From: Opitutia bacterium UBA7876 | GTDB taxonomy: Bacteria; Verrucomicrobiota; Verrucomicrobiia; Opitutales; Seribacteraceae | Direction of reading: 5' to 3' | Length of the DNA stretch: 23,005 nucleotides | Assembly: GCA_002500665.1 (NCBI GenBank) | Contig: DLRY01000102.1 | Location: 23,241 to 46,245, forward strand | Shown: piece by piece, positions 8,884-16,559 of the stretch | Layout: the number at the start of each line of letters is the position of its first letter | Position numbering within the stretch: the first letter of the stretch is position 1 | The notes under the pieces: generated by a model | What the model was told of the DNA's origin: nothing | Seen by the model: only the letters and a program-made list of their open reading frames with translations | Databases searched by the model: none | Position numbers and translations under genes: made by a program

Positions 8884-9843
8884 TCAACCATTCATTTTTT
8901 TCAAAAGTTTTTCATTAAAGTCGCTAGCAGAATCATGGCCTAGTTGACGGGCTGACTGGACCATCGCCGCAACCTCAACGAGGCGAGCCATATCTCGGCC
9001 CGGACGAAGAGGGATTTCCATGTGCGGGACATCGACCCCCAGCAAATCGAAGGTTTTTCTGTCCAAGCCCGTACGGTCAGGCTCGGACTGTGAGGAATCC
9101 TCAAGAAAAGTCACCACGAGGTCTATTCTCTTCTCCAGACGGACGAAACGAATACCAAAAAGCTCCTCGATATTGATGATTCCGATTCCCCGACACTCCA
9201 TGAAGCCCCGGCTAATTTCATCGCAAAAGCCCACCGGCGTATGATCACTAAGTAACTTGACCCGTACCATGTCGTCGGCCACCAGGCTGTGTCCTCGCTC
9301 AATAAGGGCAAGAGCGGCCTCGCTTTTACCCGACCCGCTATCTCCCCTGATAAGAGTGCCGATACCCCTCACGTCAAGGAGCGTTCCGTGATAAGTGGAC
9401 TTGGGGGCAAAGCGCTCCTCGAGCATAACGGTAACTTCCGTGGTAAAGGCCTTGGAGGTAAGGGAAGTCCGAAAAAGAGGAATGCCTTTTTTCTCAAGTA
9501 TTTCCACCATCTCGGGAGTAGGCGCCAAGTTACGGGACACAACCACGCAAGGAATCCTCTTCGAAGCCATTGTTTCCATTACCTTAGCCCGCTTGGAAGA
9601 GGTTTGCTCCCGAAAGAAACCCATCTCTCCGGCCCCGAAAAGTTGGATTCTCTTATGGGCGAAATATTTGAAATATCCAGTCACGGCGAGAGCGGGCCGG
9701 TTAACGCTCCTCTCCCTTATAGTGCTGCGGGAAAGGGTTTTCTTGGTGGTGACCAGACGCAGAAGCAACTTTTCGCCATAATCTTCGAAAAATGCCTTTA
9801 CGCCAATGCTTTCGATGGGGGGAGGAAAGGAGGTATTGCTCAT
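8884..9843 (-). CDS. hprK: HPr kinase/phosphorylase
   Basis: The 319-residue protein matches HprK in length and motifs. The N-terminal domain spans about 1-135. The kinase domain has YHGTLLDVRGIG (H152), Walker A GDSGSGKS (167-174) and DD at 190-191. The HprK signature is seen as MECRGIGIINIEELFG (215-230), and the C-terminal motif as PLRPGRDMARLVEVAAM. HprK phosphorylates and dephosphorylates a serine of HPr-like phosphocarriers in the cytosol, linking carbon state to gene control. It lies 19 nt after lptB and is probably cotranscribed with the LPS-export genes, as in many Gram-negative bacteria where this cassette also holds rpoN and PTS-Ntr genes. Neither rpoN nor an HPr gene is present here. 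It starts at ATG without a clear ribosome-binding site. Confidence 0.95.
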   Translation of the reverse strand: MSNTSFPPPIESIGVKAFFEDYGEKLLLRLVTTKKTLSRSTIRERSVNRPALAVTGYFKYFAHKRIQLFGAGEMGFFREQTSSKRAKVMETMASKRIPCVVVSRNLAPTPEMVEILEKKGIPLFRTSLTSKAFTTEVTVMLEERFAPKSTYHGTLLDVRGIGTLIRGDSGSGKSEAALALIERGHSLVADDMVRVKLLSDHTPVGFCDEISRGFMECRGIGIINIEELFGIRFVRLEKRIDLVVTFLEDSSQSEPDRTGLDRKTFDLLGVDVPHMEIPLRPGRDMARLVEVAAMVQSARQLGHDSASDFNEKLLKKMNG

Positions 9844-9862
9844 ATATAGGGGTCAAACGTTG

Positions 9863-10597
9863 TTATTCCTGGAAATCATGGCCCAGGTACTTTTCTCGAG
9901 TTTCTGGATCGGACAACAAAAAGGAAGAATCTCCATGGGCAAGAACCCGTCCATCATGCAGCAAGTAAGCACGGTCCACGGCTCTCAGGGTCTCGCGCAC
10001 GTTGTGGTCGGTTAGAAATATCCCGATCCCTCTGGATTTGAGAGACAAAATAATCTTCGTCACTTCGCTCACACTGATCGGATCGACTCCGCTGAAAGGC
10101 TCGTCCAAAAGTAGAAATTTCGGTGAAAGAACGAGAGCACGCGTAATCTCCAACCTGCGTCGCTCGCCTCCGCTTAGGGTGGAAGCCTTCTGTGCGGCCA
10201 GCTCGGAAAGGTTCAGTTCCTCCAACCTAGTTTGGACAAGCTCGTCGAGCTCTTGGGTTGAAATTGGGAGGGTCTCGGCGATTGCCCGTATATTTTCCTC
10301 TACCGTAAGCTTGCGGAAGACCGAGGGTTCCTGGGGAAGATAGACGAGCCCCCTGCGAGCGCGCTTGTAAGCCGGAAAGCTCGTCAAATCAATGCCGTTG
10401 AGAAGCAATCGACCAGCTGAGGGAGTCACGAAACCGGCTATCATCGAAAAAGTGGTGGTCTTGCCCGCTCCATTCGGGCCGAGAAGACCGACTACTTCCC
10501 CCCCGCTTGCATTCATATCCACTCCGCGAACGACTTCTCTTTTTCCGTATTTTTTACGGAAAGCGGAAATCTCCAGACGATGATCCTCGGCGCTCAA
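9863..10597 (-). CDS. lptB: LPS export ABC transporter ATPase LptB
   Basis: The 244-residue single-domain ABC ATPase has Walker A GPNGAGKTT, the Q-loop in YLPQEPSVFRKLTVEENI (a stretch typical of LptB), signature LSGGERRR, Walker B LLLDEPFSGVDP and the switch His in LTDHNVRET. LptB powers extraction of lipopolysaccharide from the inner membrane with LptF/LptG, handing it to LptC and LptA. Its start is a TTG at 10597, preceded by a good GGAAGG ribosome-binding site. The TTG overlaps the TGA stop of the upstream LptC/LptA-like gene (TTGA), implying translational coupling. hprK follows after 19 nt. Confidence 0.96.
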   Translation of the reverse strand: MSAEDHRLEISAFRKKYGKREVVRGVDMNASGGEVVGLLGPNGAGKTTTFSMIAGFVTPSAGRLLLNGIDLTSFPAYKRARRGLVYLPQEPSVFRKLTVEENIRAIAETLPISTQELDELVQTRLEELNLSELAAQKASTLSGGERRRLEITRALVLSPKFLLLDEPFSGVDPISVSEVTKIILSLKSRGIGIFLTDHNVRETLRAVDRAYLLHDGRVLAHGDSSFLLSDPETREKYLGHDFQE

Positions 10598-11586
10598 GGT
10601 TTTTCCTTCCTGTCGCCAAAATCAAAGCTTGGTATGGGAGGAAGCTCCAGCTTGACCCTCCCTCCCTTGCCGGTTCCTATTACTCGAGCTCTCTGTTTGC
10701 CTTTCTCAAGCAGAATCCTCTGCCCTGAGGCAGTGCCCCATTCCTCGTCTACGACGCGTGCCGGTCTCCCTTCGGTTCCGTCTAGGAGAACCTCGCCTTT
10801 CAAGACGTCCATTTCAAGAGCGTCGCAATAGGATACCCGAGACTGCTGTATGAATTCAACGGCGCCATAGGCCTTGATGATTGAAATTTTTCCAAAACCA
10901 TCCGGGGAAGAGTTGGAATCCCGCACAAACCTCACCTCCATCCTAGAACAAATCAGGCTCAAGTCCCTTCCCCTAATCGATACGTTTCCATCCAGAATGA
11001 AGCGATGCGTGTCCTCGTCCACGGCTAATAATTCGAGAAAGTTAGCCCGAGCCACGGTTTGCTCCAGCGCTTCCCTCGTTTCGGCTTCTTCCGGACAGCC
11101 TCCGCCTTCGCTTCGATCATCCTCTTCCGAAACGAAATACTTACCCCATCGCATATCGAAGGAAACCTCTCCCCTATCCTTGAATACCATTCTGTGAATG
11201 CCTTTCTCACTCCTTTGCCACCAATTCCAGGCCTTCCCCTTGGCTGCGAATCCCCTGCCCTCCAAGGAAAGGAGGTCATTCCCCCAGGCAGTCCCCTTCT
11301 TCAAGTCGAAAAAACCAGAAGTAGTCTTTGCATATAAATGGCTGTTCCCTTTGCCCATTGTCTTGAGGAGAGGATTGGCAACTTCGTAAAGATCACCTTT
11401 TGAGGGACGCACCATCTTGGCCCGCAGCTCCCATGACAAATACCCTTCCTCATCGTATCCCGGTACCAGAACGTTCATCACGTCCGGAATCCGAGGAGAA
11501 GTTTCCGAAGCCTTTTCCCTGCCAGCCCACAGAACAATGGAGAAAGAGGCGAGCAAGGGGAAAATAAGGTCTGAAGGTAAGCGCAT
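10594..11586 (-). CDS. LptC/LptA-like periplasmic LPS-transport protein (possible two-in-one)
   Basis: The 330-residue protein begins with an N-terminal hydrophobic segment (MRLPSDLIFPLLASFSIVLWAG) serving as anchor or signal peptide. The next about 130 residues resemble LptC (YLSWELRAKM ... FFDLKKGTAWGNDLLSLEGRG). After an acidic linker (EEDDRSEGGG) the last about 140 residues carry OstA/LptA-like beta-jellyroll repeats (FILDGNVSIRGRDLSLICSRMEV ... ISIIKAYGAVEFIQQSRVSYCDALEMDVLKGEVLLDG). Usual LptC and LptA are each about 180-190 residues, so this looks like both roles in one chain; that is an inference. The ATG at 11586 is chosen over a TTG at 11613 because it starts directly at the signal segment. 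It overlaps lptB by 4 nt. The msrB stop is 64 nt upstream. Confidence 0.8.
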   Translation of the reverse strand: MRLPSDLIFPLLASFSIVLWAGREKASETSPRIPDVMNVLVPGYDEEGYLSWELRAKMVRPSKGDLYEVANPLLKTMGKGNSHLYAKTTSGFFDLKKGTAWGNDLLSLEGRGFAAKGKAWNWWQRSEKGIHRMVFKDRGEVSFDMRWGKYFVSEEDDRSEGGGCPEEAETREALEQTVARANFLELLAVDEDTHRFILDGNVSIRGRDLSLICSRMEVRFVRDSNSSPDGFGKISIIKAYGAVEFIQQSRVSYCDALEMDVLKGEVLLDGTEGRPARVVDEEWGTASGQRILLEKGKQRARVIGTGKGGRVKLELPPIPSFDFGDRKEKP

Positions 11587-11650
11587 GCCGGATATCTTGC
11601 CAATACATGGCAAATCGAAGGCTCGGAAGCAAGAATAAGGAAGTTCTTAC

Positions 11651-12247
11651 CTATTCCTGCCGGTCGGTGGGCAAGGAATCCATCGGATTAGGCGACTTCT
11701 TGGCAGGAACGAACTTTAGAACAGTGCCGTTGATGCAATATCTCTTATCCGTTGGCGTATCGAAACCTTCTCCCTTGAAGACATGGCCCAAGTGGCCGTC
11801 ACAAACCGCGCACTTCACCTCGACTCTTGGATAACCAAGGAGATAGTCGACGGAAGTCTTTACGTTCTTCGCCTTGGAGGGGTCATAGAAGGAGGGCCAT
11901 CCGCATCTCGAATCGAATTTTTCCTTGGAAGAGAAAAGCTCGGTATCACAACCCGCGCAGAGGTAGGTCCCGGCTCCTTGCTTTTTAAATTCCCTGTAGA
12001 CTTCGCCGTTGGGGCGTTCCGTTCCCGCTTGCCTGAGAATCCTGTATTGCTCTGGCGTAAGCTGCTTCCTCCACTCTTCGGAGGATTTGGTTATCTTCTT
12101 CGGAGTCTGCTGCACTGGTTGTTTATGTGGTTTTGAATTTTTCGGTTGATTGGCCTGCAGGCTGTTCAAGCTTTTAAAATAGACGAACAAAGACATCGCA
12201 ACCAACGCGAAAAAAGACAAGGTGGTAAGCACGTTGCGCCTGTTCAT
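11651..12247 (-). CDS. msrB: Membrane-anchored peptide-methionine (R)-S-oxide reductase MsrB
   Basis: The 198-residue protein has a hydrophobic N-terminal segment (about 8-24) that anchors or exports it, then a lysine/proline-rich linker to about 55, then a full MsrB domain. Zinc cysteines are in CAGC (C97, C100) and CAVC (C146, C149). The catalytic Cys is in RYCINGTVLKF (C171), and C115 in SRCGWPSF is a candidate resolving Cys. It would repair R-methionine sulfoxide in extracytoplasmic proteins. A strong promoter-like sequence ends about 9 nt before the ATG, so it probably has its own promoter rather than relying on pilT, 80 nt upstream on the same strand. Confidence 0.95.
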   Translation of the reverse strand: MNRRNVLTTLSFFALVAMSLFVYFKSLNSLQANQPKNSKPHKQPVQQTPKKITKSSEEWRKQLTPEQYRILRQAGTERPNGEVYREFKKQGAGTYLCAGCDTELFSSKEKFDSRCGWPSFYDPSKAKNVKTSVDYLLGYPRVEVKCAVCDGHLGHVFKGEGFDTPTDKRYCINGTVLKFVPAKKSPNPMDSLPTDRQE

Positions 12248-12255
12248 TATGATTG

Positions 12256-12284
12256 AATATAAAGGGTTTTGCCCGACCAGTCAA
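12256..12284 (-). promoter_or_regulatory. Sigma70-type promoter for msrB
   Basis: On the minus strand TTGACT (12284-12279) and TATATT (12261-12256) are separated by exactly 17 bp; each hexamer is one base off consensus. The predicted start of transcription falls near 12249-12250, two or three bases before the msrB ATG (12247), so the mRNA would be almost leaderless. Confidence 0.55.
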
Positions 12285-12327
12285 CGCACTCCTTGCCGTC
12301 AACTGTCAAAACACCTGTTAAATCCGT

Positions 12328-13476
12328 TCACTGAAGCCTCTCGATAAGGCTGGCCTCGTTGGTGTAGGTAATGGCCGATTCCTTGGTAATCACGCCGTGT
12401 TGGTAAAGATGAAGCAAATGTTGCTCCATGGTCATCATGCCTTCCTTGGATTGGGTTTCCATGGTAGAATAGACCTGCTGCCAGTTGCCAGTCCGGATCA
12501 AATTGCCCAGAGCAGGAACGTTTTTCAAGACCTCCATGGCCAGAATCCTGCCGTTGCCATCCGCACGGGGAACCAGCTTCTGGCTCAGCACGAAGGAAAG
12601 GCTGAAGGAAAGCTGAAGGCAAAGGCTCTTGGTTTGCTCGGCGGGAAACATATCGACGATCCGGCTAAGAGCTCCCTTTGCATCGCGGGTGTGTAAGGTC
12701 GAGAATACCAAGTGCCCCGTCTCTGCGGCGCTCAAGGCAAGTGAAGCGGTTTCGGTATCTCTGATCTCCCCTACGAAAATCACGTCCGGGTTCTCGCGCA
12801 GGGCGCTCCGCAGTCCTCCGGAGAAACTGCTCACATCCTGCCCCACTTGACGCTGTGAGACCATCGAGGTTTCGCTTTTGAAAAGAAATTCCACGGGATC
12901 CTCCAGCGTGATGATCCTCGTTTTGCGGTAGAGGTTGATGTGGTTGACCAAGGCGGAGATAGTCGTGGACTTACCGCTTCCCGTTACCCCAGTCACCAGC
13001 ACCAAACCGCGCTTGAGGGCAGTGATATCCTGCCAAATCTTGTCGGAAGGAAGGCCCACCTCCTGGATGGTCGGTATATTCGAGGCCAAAACCCGCATAA
13101 CGAAAGCCAGTCCGTCGCGGTCACGAAAGACGTTGAGCCTGAAGTTGACCTGGTGTTCCTTCCACTCAAAAGCGGTATCGACGTCCTGCGGGTCGTCTTC
13201 GTCCGTGACTATCCTGAGGTGCTTTTCATTCAGCAGAATGCCGAGCATATAGCGGAGTACCTCGTCGGTTACGCCGATACCCCCGGGGATTGGTGTAAGA
13301 TCGTCATCTATTCGGAAACTGACCGGACGCCCTGTCTTCACGTGCATGTCCGAAATTCTGGACAAGTTTCCCCGCTTGTACTCGGGGTTGATGAAGTACC
13401 CCAGCATATCCGAAAAACTCAAGGTGGACTCCCCGACCTGATAGATCGGCTGGTTAAGGTCGTATTGATCAGCCAT
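12328..13476 (-). CDS. pilT: PilT-family type IV pilus retraction ATPase
   Basis: The 382-residue protein is a secretion-type hexameric ATPase. It has an N-terminal PAS-like domain (about 35-130, SDMHVKTGRPVSFRIDDDL), then Walker A GVTGSGKST (163-171), Asp box RIITLEDPVEF (187-197), Walker B in VIFVGEIRD (232-240) and His box TGHLVFSTLHT (253-263). The overall pattern (SDMHV, AETGHLVFSTLHTRDA) is that of PilT/PilU, which disassemble type IV pili and drive twitching motility. Its N-terminal extension (about 1-33) is a little longer than in classic PilT, so it could be a PilU-like paralogue. No other pilus genes are in the window. It starts at an ATG and is divergent from the MBL-fold gene across 122 bp. 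Confidence 0.92.
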   Translation of the reverse strand: MADQYDLNQPIYQVGESTLSFSDMLGYFINPEYKRGNLSRISDMHVKTGRPVSFRIDDDLTPIPGGIGVTDEVLRYMLGILLNEKHLRIVTDEDDPQDVDTAFEWKEHQVNFRLNVFRDRDGLAFVMRVLASNIPTIQEVGLPSDKIWQDITALKRGLVLVTGVTGSGKSTTISALVNHINLYRKTRIITLEDPVEFLFKSETSMVSQRQVGQDVSSFSGGLRSALRENPDVIFVGEIRDTETASLALSAAETGHLVFSTLHTRDAKGALSRIVDMFPAEQTKSLCLQLSFSLSFVLSQKLVPRADGNGRILAMEVLKNVPALGNLIRTGNWQQVYSTMETQSKEGMMTMEQHLLHLYQHGVITKESAITYTNEASLIERLQ

Positions 13477-13598
13477 TCGATCAGAATGATCGTGAAAAAG
13501 AGAATCTTCAAGCTTAGATGCAAGGAAACGGGATTCGTCCGAAAATTGAATTGCAAAAAAGGAGCAGAGAAGAAGAATGTACCCCTTGAAAACAACGC

Positions 13599-14600
13599 AT
13601 GAAGGTACACTTCAAAGGCACTAGAGGTTCTCTTCCCACCGCCCCGACGGCAAGTGAAACCAGGGAGAAAGTTGTGTCCGCCCTAATGGCCGCCCGAGGC
13701 AAGAACCTCCGATCCGAAAGCCAGATTCGCGAGTTCGTGGAAAAGCAGCTGCCTTTCAAGCATGGAGCCTCCTACGGAGGTAACACACCCTGCGTACATA
13801 TTGAAACCGGCTCGGAGGAATTCCTCATCCTTGACGGAGGATCGGGGATTCGCCTGCTCGGACAGGAAATCAAGGAACAAGGATTGATAAACCGGACCTT
13901 CCACCTTTTCCTTTCCCACCTTCACTACGATCACATCCAGGGCATCCCATTCTTTGCCCCTGCCTATTTGCCGGGAAACAAGATCGTAATCCACGGGGTT
14001 CACAAGGACATCGAGAAGGCCCTTCGCGAACAAATGAAAACGCCCTTTTTCCCCGTAGACTATGATATGTTCGGGGCCGAATTTACCTTCGAAAAACACA
14101 GCCCTGGGGATCTCGTGGAGGTTTGTGGAAGCCGGATTACTATTTTTGAGCAGGATCATCCGGGCAAATCTTACGGCTACCGAGTTGAAGCGGATGAAAA
14201 AAGCATCGTGTATTCGACCGATGCCGAGCATCGCAACGTCGCCCACGGCAAGGAATATCCATTCGTGGACTTCATCAAAGGGGCGGATCTCCTCATCTTC
14301 GATGCCCCCTACACGCATTCACAATCCATTGGTAATCGCGAAAACTGGGGTCATTCGAGCAACGTCATGGGCGTTGAGCTGGCCGCGAAGGGAAAAGTCG
14401 GCATCCTGGCACTCTTTCATCATGACCCCGGCGCTTCCGACGAAGACATGGAGAAATTCCTCGCCCACACGAAAAAATTCCTCGCCCAGTCAAGAATTGC
14501 CTTGAAGGAAACTAGGATCGGGATCCCGGGAGCGCCTTCACCAAGGACTCATCCATCCGATGTGATTCTCGCATACGACGGCCTTACCATAGAGCTTTAG
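13599..14600 (+). CDS. Metallo-beta-lactamase-fold metal-dependent hydrolase
   Basis: The 333-residue protein opens with the strand KVHFKGTRGSLP, common in RNase Z/PhnP/cyclic-phosphodiesterase-like MBL proteins. The metal motif HLHYDH lies at 107-112 (H107, H109, D111, H112), with further ligands likely at H187 (EQDHPGKS), D208 (YSTDAEH) and a late His (H252 or H274/H275). The body is cytosolic, with no signal peptide. Residues about 15-60 form an extra helical, charged insertion before the first GG strand (SYGGNTPCVHIE), longer than in PhnP. The likely role is phosphodiester or phosphonate-ester hydrolysis, but the substrate is not known. The exonuclease gene starts 3 nt after its stop, so the two form an operon, which hints at nucleic-acid or nucleotide metabolism. 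Confidence 0.85.
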   Translation: MKVHFKGTRGSLPTAPTASETREKVVSALMAARGKNLRSESQIREFVEKQLPFKHGASYGGNTPCVHIETGSEEFLILDGGSGIRLLGQEIKEQGLINRTFHLFLSHLHYDHIQGIPFFAPAYLPGNKIVIHGVHKDIEKALREQMKTPFFPVDYDMFGAEFTFEKHSPGDLVEVCGSRITIFEQDHPGKSYGYRVEADEKSIVYSTDAEHRNVAHGKEYPFVDFIKGADLLIFDAPYTHSQSIGNRENWGHSSNVMGVELAAKGKVGILALFHHDPGASDEDMEKFLAHTKKFLAQSRIALKETRIGIPGAPSPRTHPSDVILAYDGLTIEL

Positions 14601-14603
14601 CGA

Positions 14604-15218
14604 ATGGTTACACCCCCCGCCAACGAGGAAGAAATACCCAAGAGGCTGGACAAGGAAACGATTAACCAGTTTCCACTCATCCGCTTTCAAGGGTCCATTA
14701 AGGTTGCCGAGAACTCAAAAGCCTTCCATCGCTACGCAGCCAAGCTTAGGAAACAACGCGTCCTCGGATTCGACATCGAATGTAAGCCAAACTTCAGGCG
14801 CGGACCCAACAATCCGCCTGCCCTGCTTCAGCTCGCGACCTCCGACCAAGCCTTTCTCTTCAGGCTTTATCCCGTCATGAAGCTCGGTCCCTTGGCAGAA
14901 ATCCTTGAAAACCCAGACATCATAAAGACTGGAGTGGCCGTCAAGGACGACCTCCAGAACCTCAACAAGATCGAGGAAGTCAAACCCGCCGGATTCGAAG
15001 ACCTCGCCCAATTAGCCCAGTCCCTCAAAATCGAACAGACTGGACTTCGCAACCTGACTGCAATCTTCTTCAGGCACCGCCTTTCCAAATCCGCCCAGTT
15101 GTCGAACTGGCAAAAGCGCCCCCTGACTTCCTCCCAGATCAATTACGCCGCCACCGATGCCTGGATCAGCCGTGAGCTTTATCTTATCATGAAGGCTCGG
15201 CTCAAGCGCTTGGCCTAG
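14604..15218 (+). CDS. DEDDy 3'-5' exonuclease (RNase D/WRN-like)
   Basis: The 204-residue protein consists almost only of the exonuclease domain. Exo I is FDIE (D57, E59), Exo II is in GVAVKDDLQNL (D116), and Exo III is YAATDAW (Y181, D185), which places it in the DEDDy group with RNase D and the WRN exonuclease. There is no HRDC domain, unlike RNase D. It would remove nucleotides from 3' ends of RNA or DNA using two metal ions. It lies 3 nt behind the MBL-fold gene and is followed by a hairpin terminator. The start is the ATG at 14604; no strong ribosome-binding site is seen, which fits translational coupling. Confidence 0.92.
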   Translation: MVTPPANEEEIPKRLDKETINQFPLIRFQGSIKVAENSKAFHRYAAKLRKQRVLGFDIECKPNFRRGPNNPPALLQLATSDQAFLFRLYPVMKLGPLAEILENPDIIKTGVAVKDDLQNLNKIEEVKPAGFEDLAQLAQSLKIEQTGLRNLTAIFFRHRLSKSAQLSNWQKRPLTSSQINYAATDAWISRELYLIMKARLKRLA

Positions 15219-15226
15219 ACAGGGAA

Positions 15227-15251
15227 CCCCTTGGGCAATTGCGCCAAGGGG
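15227..15251. terminator. Bidirectional hairpin terminator between convergent operons
   Basis: CCCCTTGG (15227-15234) pairs with CCAAGGGG (15244-15251), and the inner GC/GC extends the stem around an AATT loop with one bulged G. Only a short T-rich run (TTATTT) follows on the plus strand. It sits between the exonuclease stop and the permease stop, serving both strands. Confidence 0.7.
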
Positions 15252-16559
15252 TTATTTGAACCTTCCCTTGAGTTGGTCTACCATTACCGCAATGAGAATG
15301 ACGACTCCATAGACAACGCTTTGCATGTGGGCTTCGACGCCCGTGAGGTTCATGCCGTTGCGAATCACCCCAATAATGAGAGCACCTATCAAGGTACCGA
15401 AAATCTTGCCCTGACCACCCGCCAGGCTAGTCCCCCCGACGACCACTGCGGCTATTACCTGCAACTCGACCAAAGTCCCGGCCTTAGGGTCGCCCGTAAC
15501 ATGAAGGGAAGCCTCCATAACGCCCCCCAGACCGGCCAGCAAACCGCAGAGCAAATAAACGAAAACCAGCACCATCTTGACGGGAACACCCGACAGACGA
15601 GCCGCTTCCGAATTCCCGCCTACAGCATAGACGTAGCGTCCGATCGAAGTGCGACTCATCAGAACGTGCGAGGCCACGAAGAGAATGATCATCAAGGTGA
15701 CCGAATTGGGAAGACCAAAAAAATCGGAGCCTCTACCCAGCCAGGCAAACCCATCATTTTCAACGGTAATGGGTTCGGAGTCCGAAAGAATGAAAGCCAA
15801 GCCCTTGGCGATGAACATAACCCCCAAGGTTACGATAAAGGGAGGAATCCTGAAAGCCGTCACTAATCCACCTGTGGTCATTCCAATCCCCGCACAAAGG
15901 AGGATGGCGGCAAGGCTTCCAATCCACAAATGCGAAGTGCTCGGGGCAGTCCCTCCCAAAGCCTGTATGGTCAAGGCCGCAATAACGCCACTAAAGGCAA
16001 TGAGACTTCCCACGGAAAGGTCTATTCCTGCTGTGATGATGACGAGTGTCATGCCGATGGCGATGATCGCCACCACCGAGACCTGTTTGAGAACGTTGAG
16101 CAAGTTATCCTTCTTCAGAAAATTGGGCCAGAGGTGGGTTTCCGTCCGGTAGGTCTTGGTCCCAGCCAAGGCTTGGTTCGAGGATGCAAGCTTAGGTAAT
16201 TGTCCGGACGTGAATACGGCCATATGCTCGCCGGTGACGATGGCCGCCAGCTCCTCCTCTTGAGAAACCAGGGCTCGTCGGGCGTCAACGGGAGTTCCAA
16301 CAATAGCTCCAACCACCTGCAATCCCTCCTTGGACAGTTCCTCCTCCATAACCTTGGCAAAACGGGCGGAGCCTTCCCCGGATCGAACCATTACCATTAC
16401 GCGGGCTCCTTCAGGGTTACCCGAAGCGACCTCCACGGCAAGTTTCCTTGCCGCGGAAGAACTGGTTGAGGATTGTTCCTCGATGGTCACAAGGCTGACA
16501 CCCAAGCAGAGCAAGAGGAGAACCAGGAGGTTGCCATAATCGGAAAGGAACCTTTTCAT
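15252..16559 (-). CDS. Ribose-type sugar ABC transporter permease with extra N-terminal extracytoplasmic domain
   Basis: The 435-residue protein is about 110 residues longer than E. coli RbsC. The first membrane helix (about 10-25) is followed by a soluble stretch (about 28-145) with alternating strands and helices (ARVMVMVRSGEGSARFAKVMEEELSKEGLQVVGAIVG, listed here in part). The usual RbsC core then begins at LLNVLKQVSVVAIIAIGMTLVIITAGIDLSVGS and ends with VVVGGTSLAGGQGKIFGTLIGALIIGVIRNGMNL, the hallmark permease motif. It forms the membrane channel for sugar import. Its ATG overlaps the ATPase stop by one base (TAATG), so the genes are coupled. The extra domain resembles half of a type-1 periplasmic binding fold; this is inferred from the pattern only. 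Confidence 0.92.
   Translation of the reverse strand: MKRFLSDYGNLLVLLLLCLGVSLVTIEEQSSTSSSAARKLAVEVASGNPEGARVMVMVRSGEGSARFAKVMEEELSKEGLQVVGAIVGTPVDARRALVSQEEELAAIVTGEHMAVFTSGQLPKLASSNQALAGTKTYRTETHLWPNFLKKDNLLNVLKQVSVVAIIAIGMTLVIITAGIDLSVGSLIAFSGVIAALTIQALGGTAPSTSHLWIGSLAAILLCAGIGMTTGGLVTAFRIPPFIVTLGVMFIAKGLAFILSDSEPITVENDGFAWLGRGSDFFGLPNSVTLMIILFVASHVLMSRTSIGRYVYAVGGNSEAARLSGVPVKMVLVFVYLLCGLLAGLGGVMEASLHVTGDPKAGTLVELQVIAAVVVGGTSLAGGQGKIFGTLIGALIIGVIRNGMNLTGVEAHMQSVVYGVVILIAVMVDQLKGRFK

Noticed and set aside
12940..13602. 220-codon plus-strand open frame opposite pilT
   Set aside because: It is antisense to the conserved PilT ATPase motifs and has no recognisable protein features.
13683..14318. 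211-codon minus-strand open frame
   Set aside because: It is antisense to the MBL-fold hydrolase, including its HxHxDH motif; a by-product of codon bias.
15231..15866. 211-codon plus-strand open frame starting in the terminator hairpin
   Set aside because: It is antisense to the well-conserved RbsC core and begins inside the hairpin.
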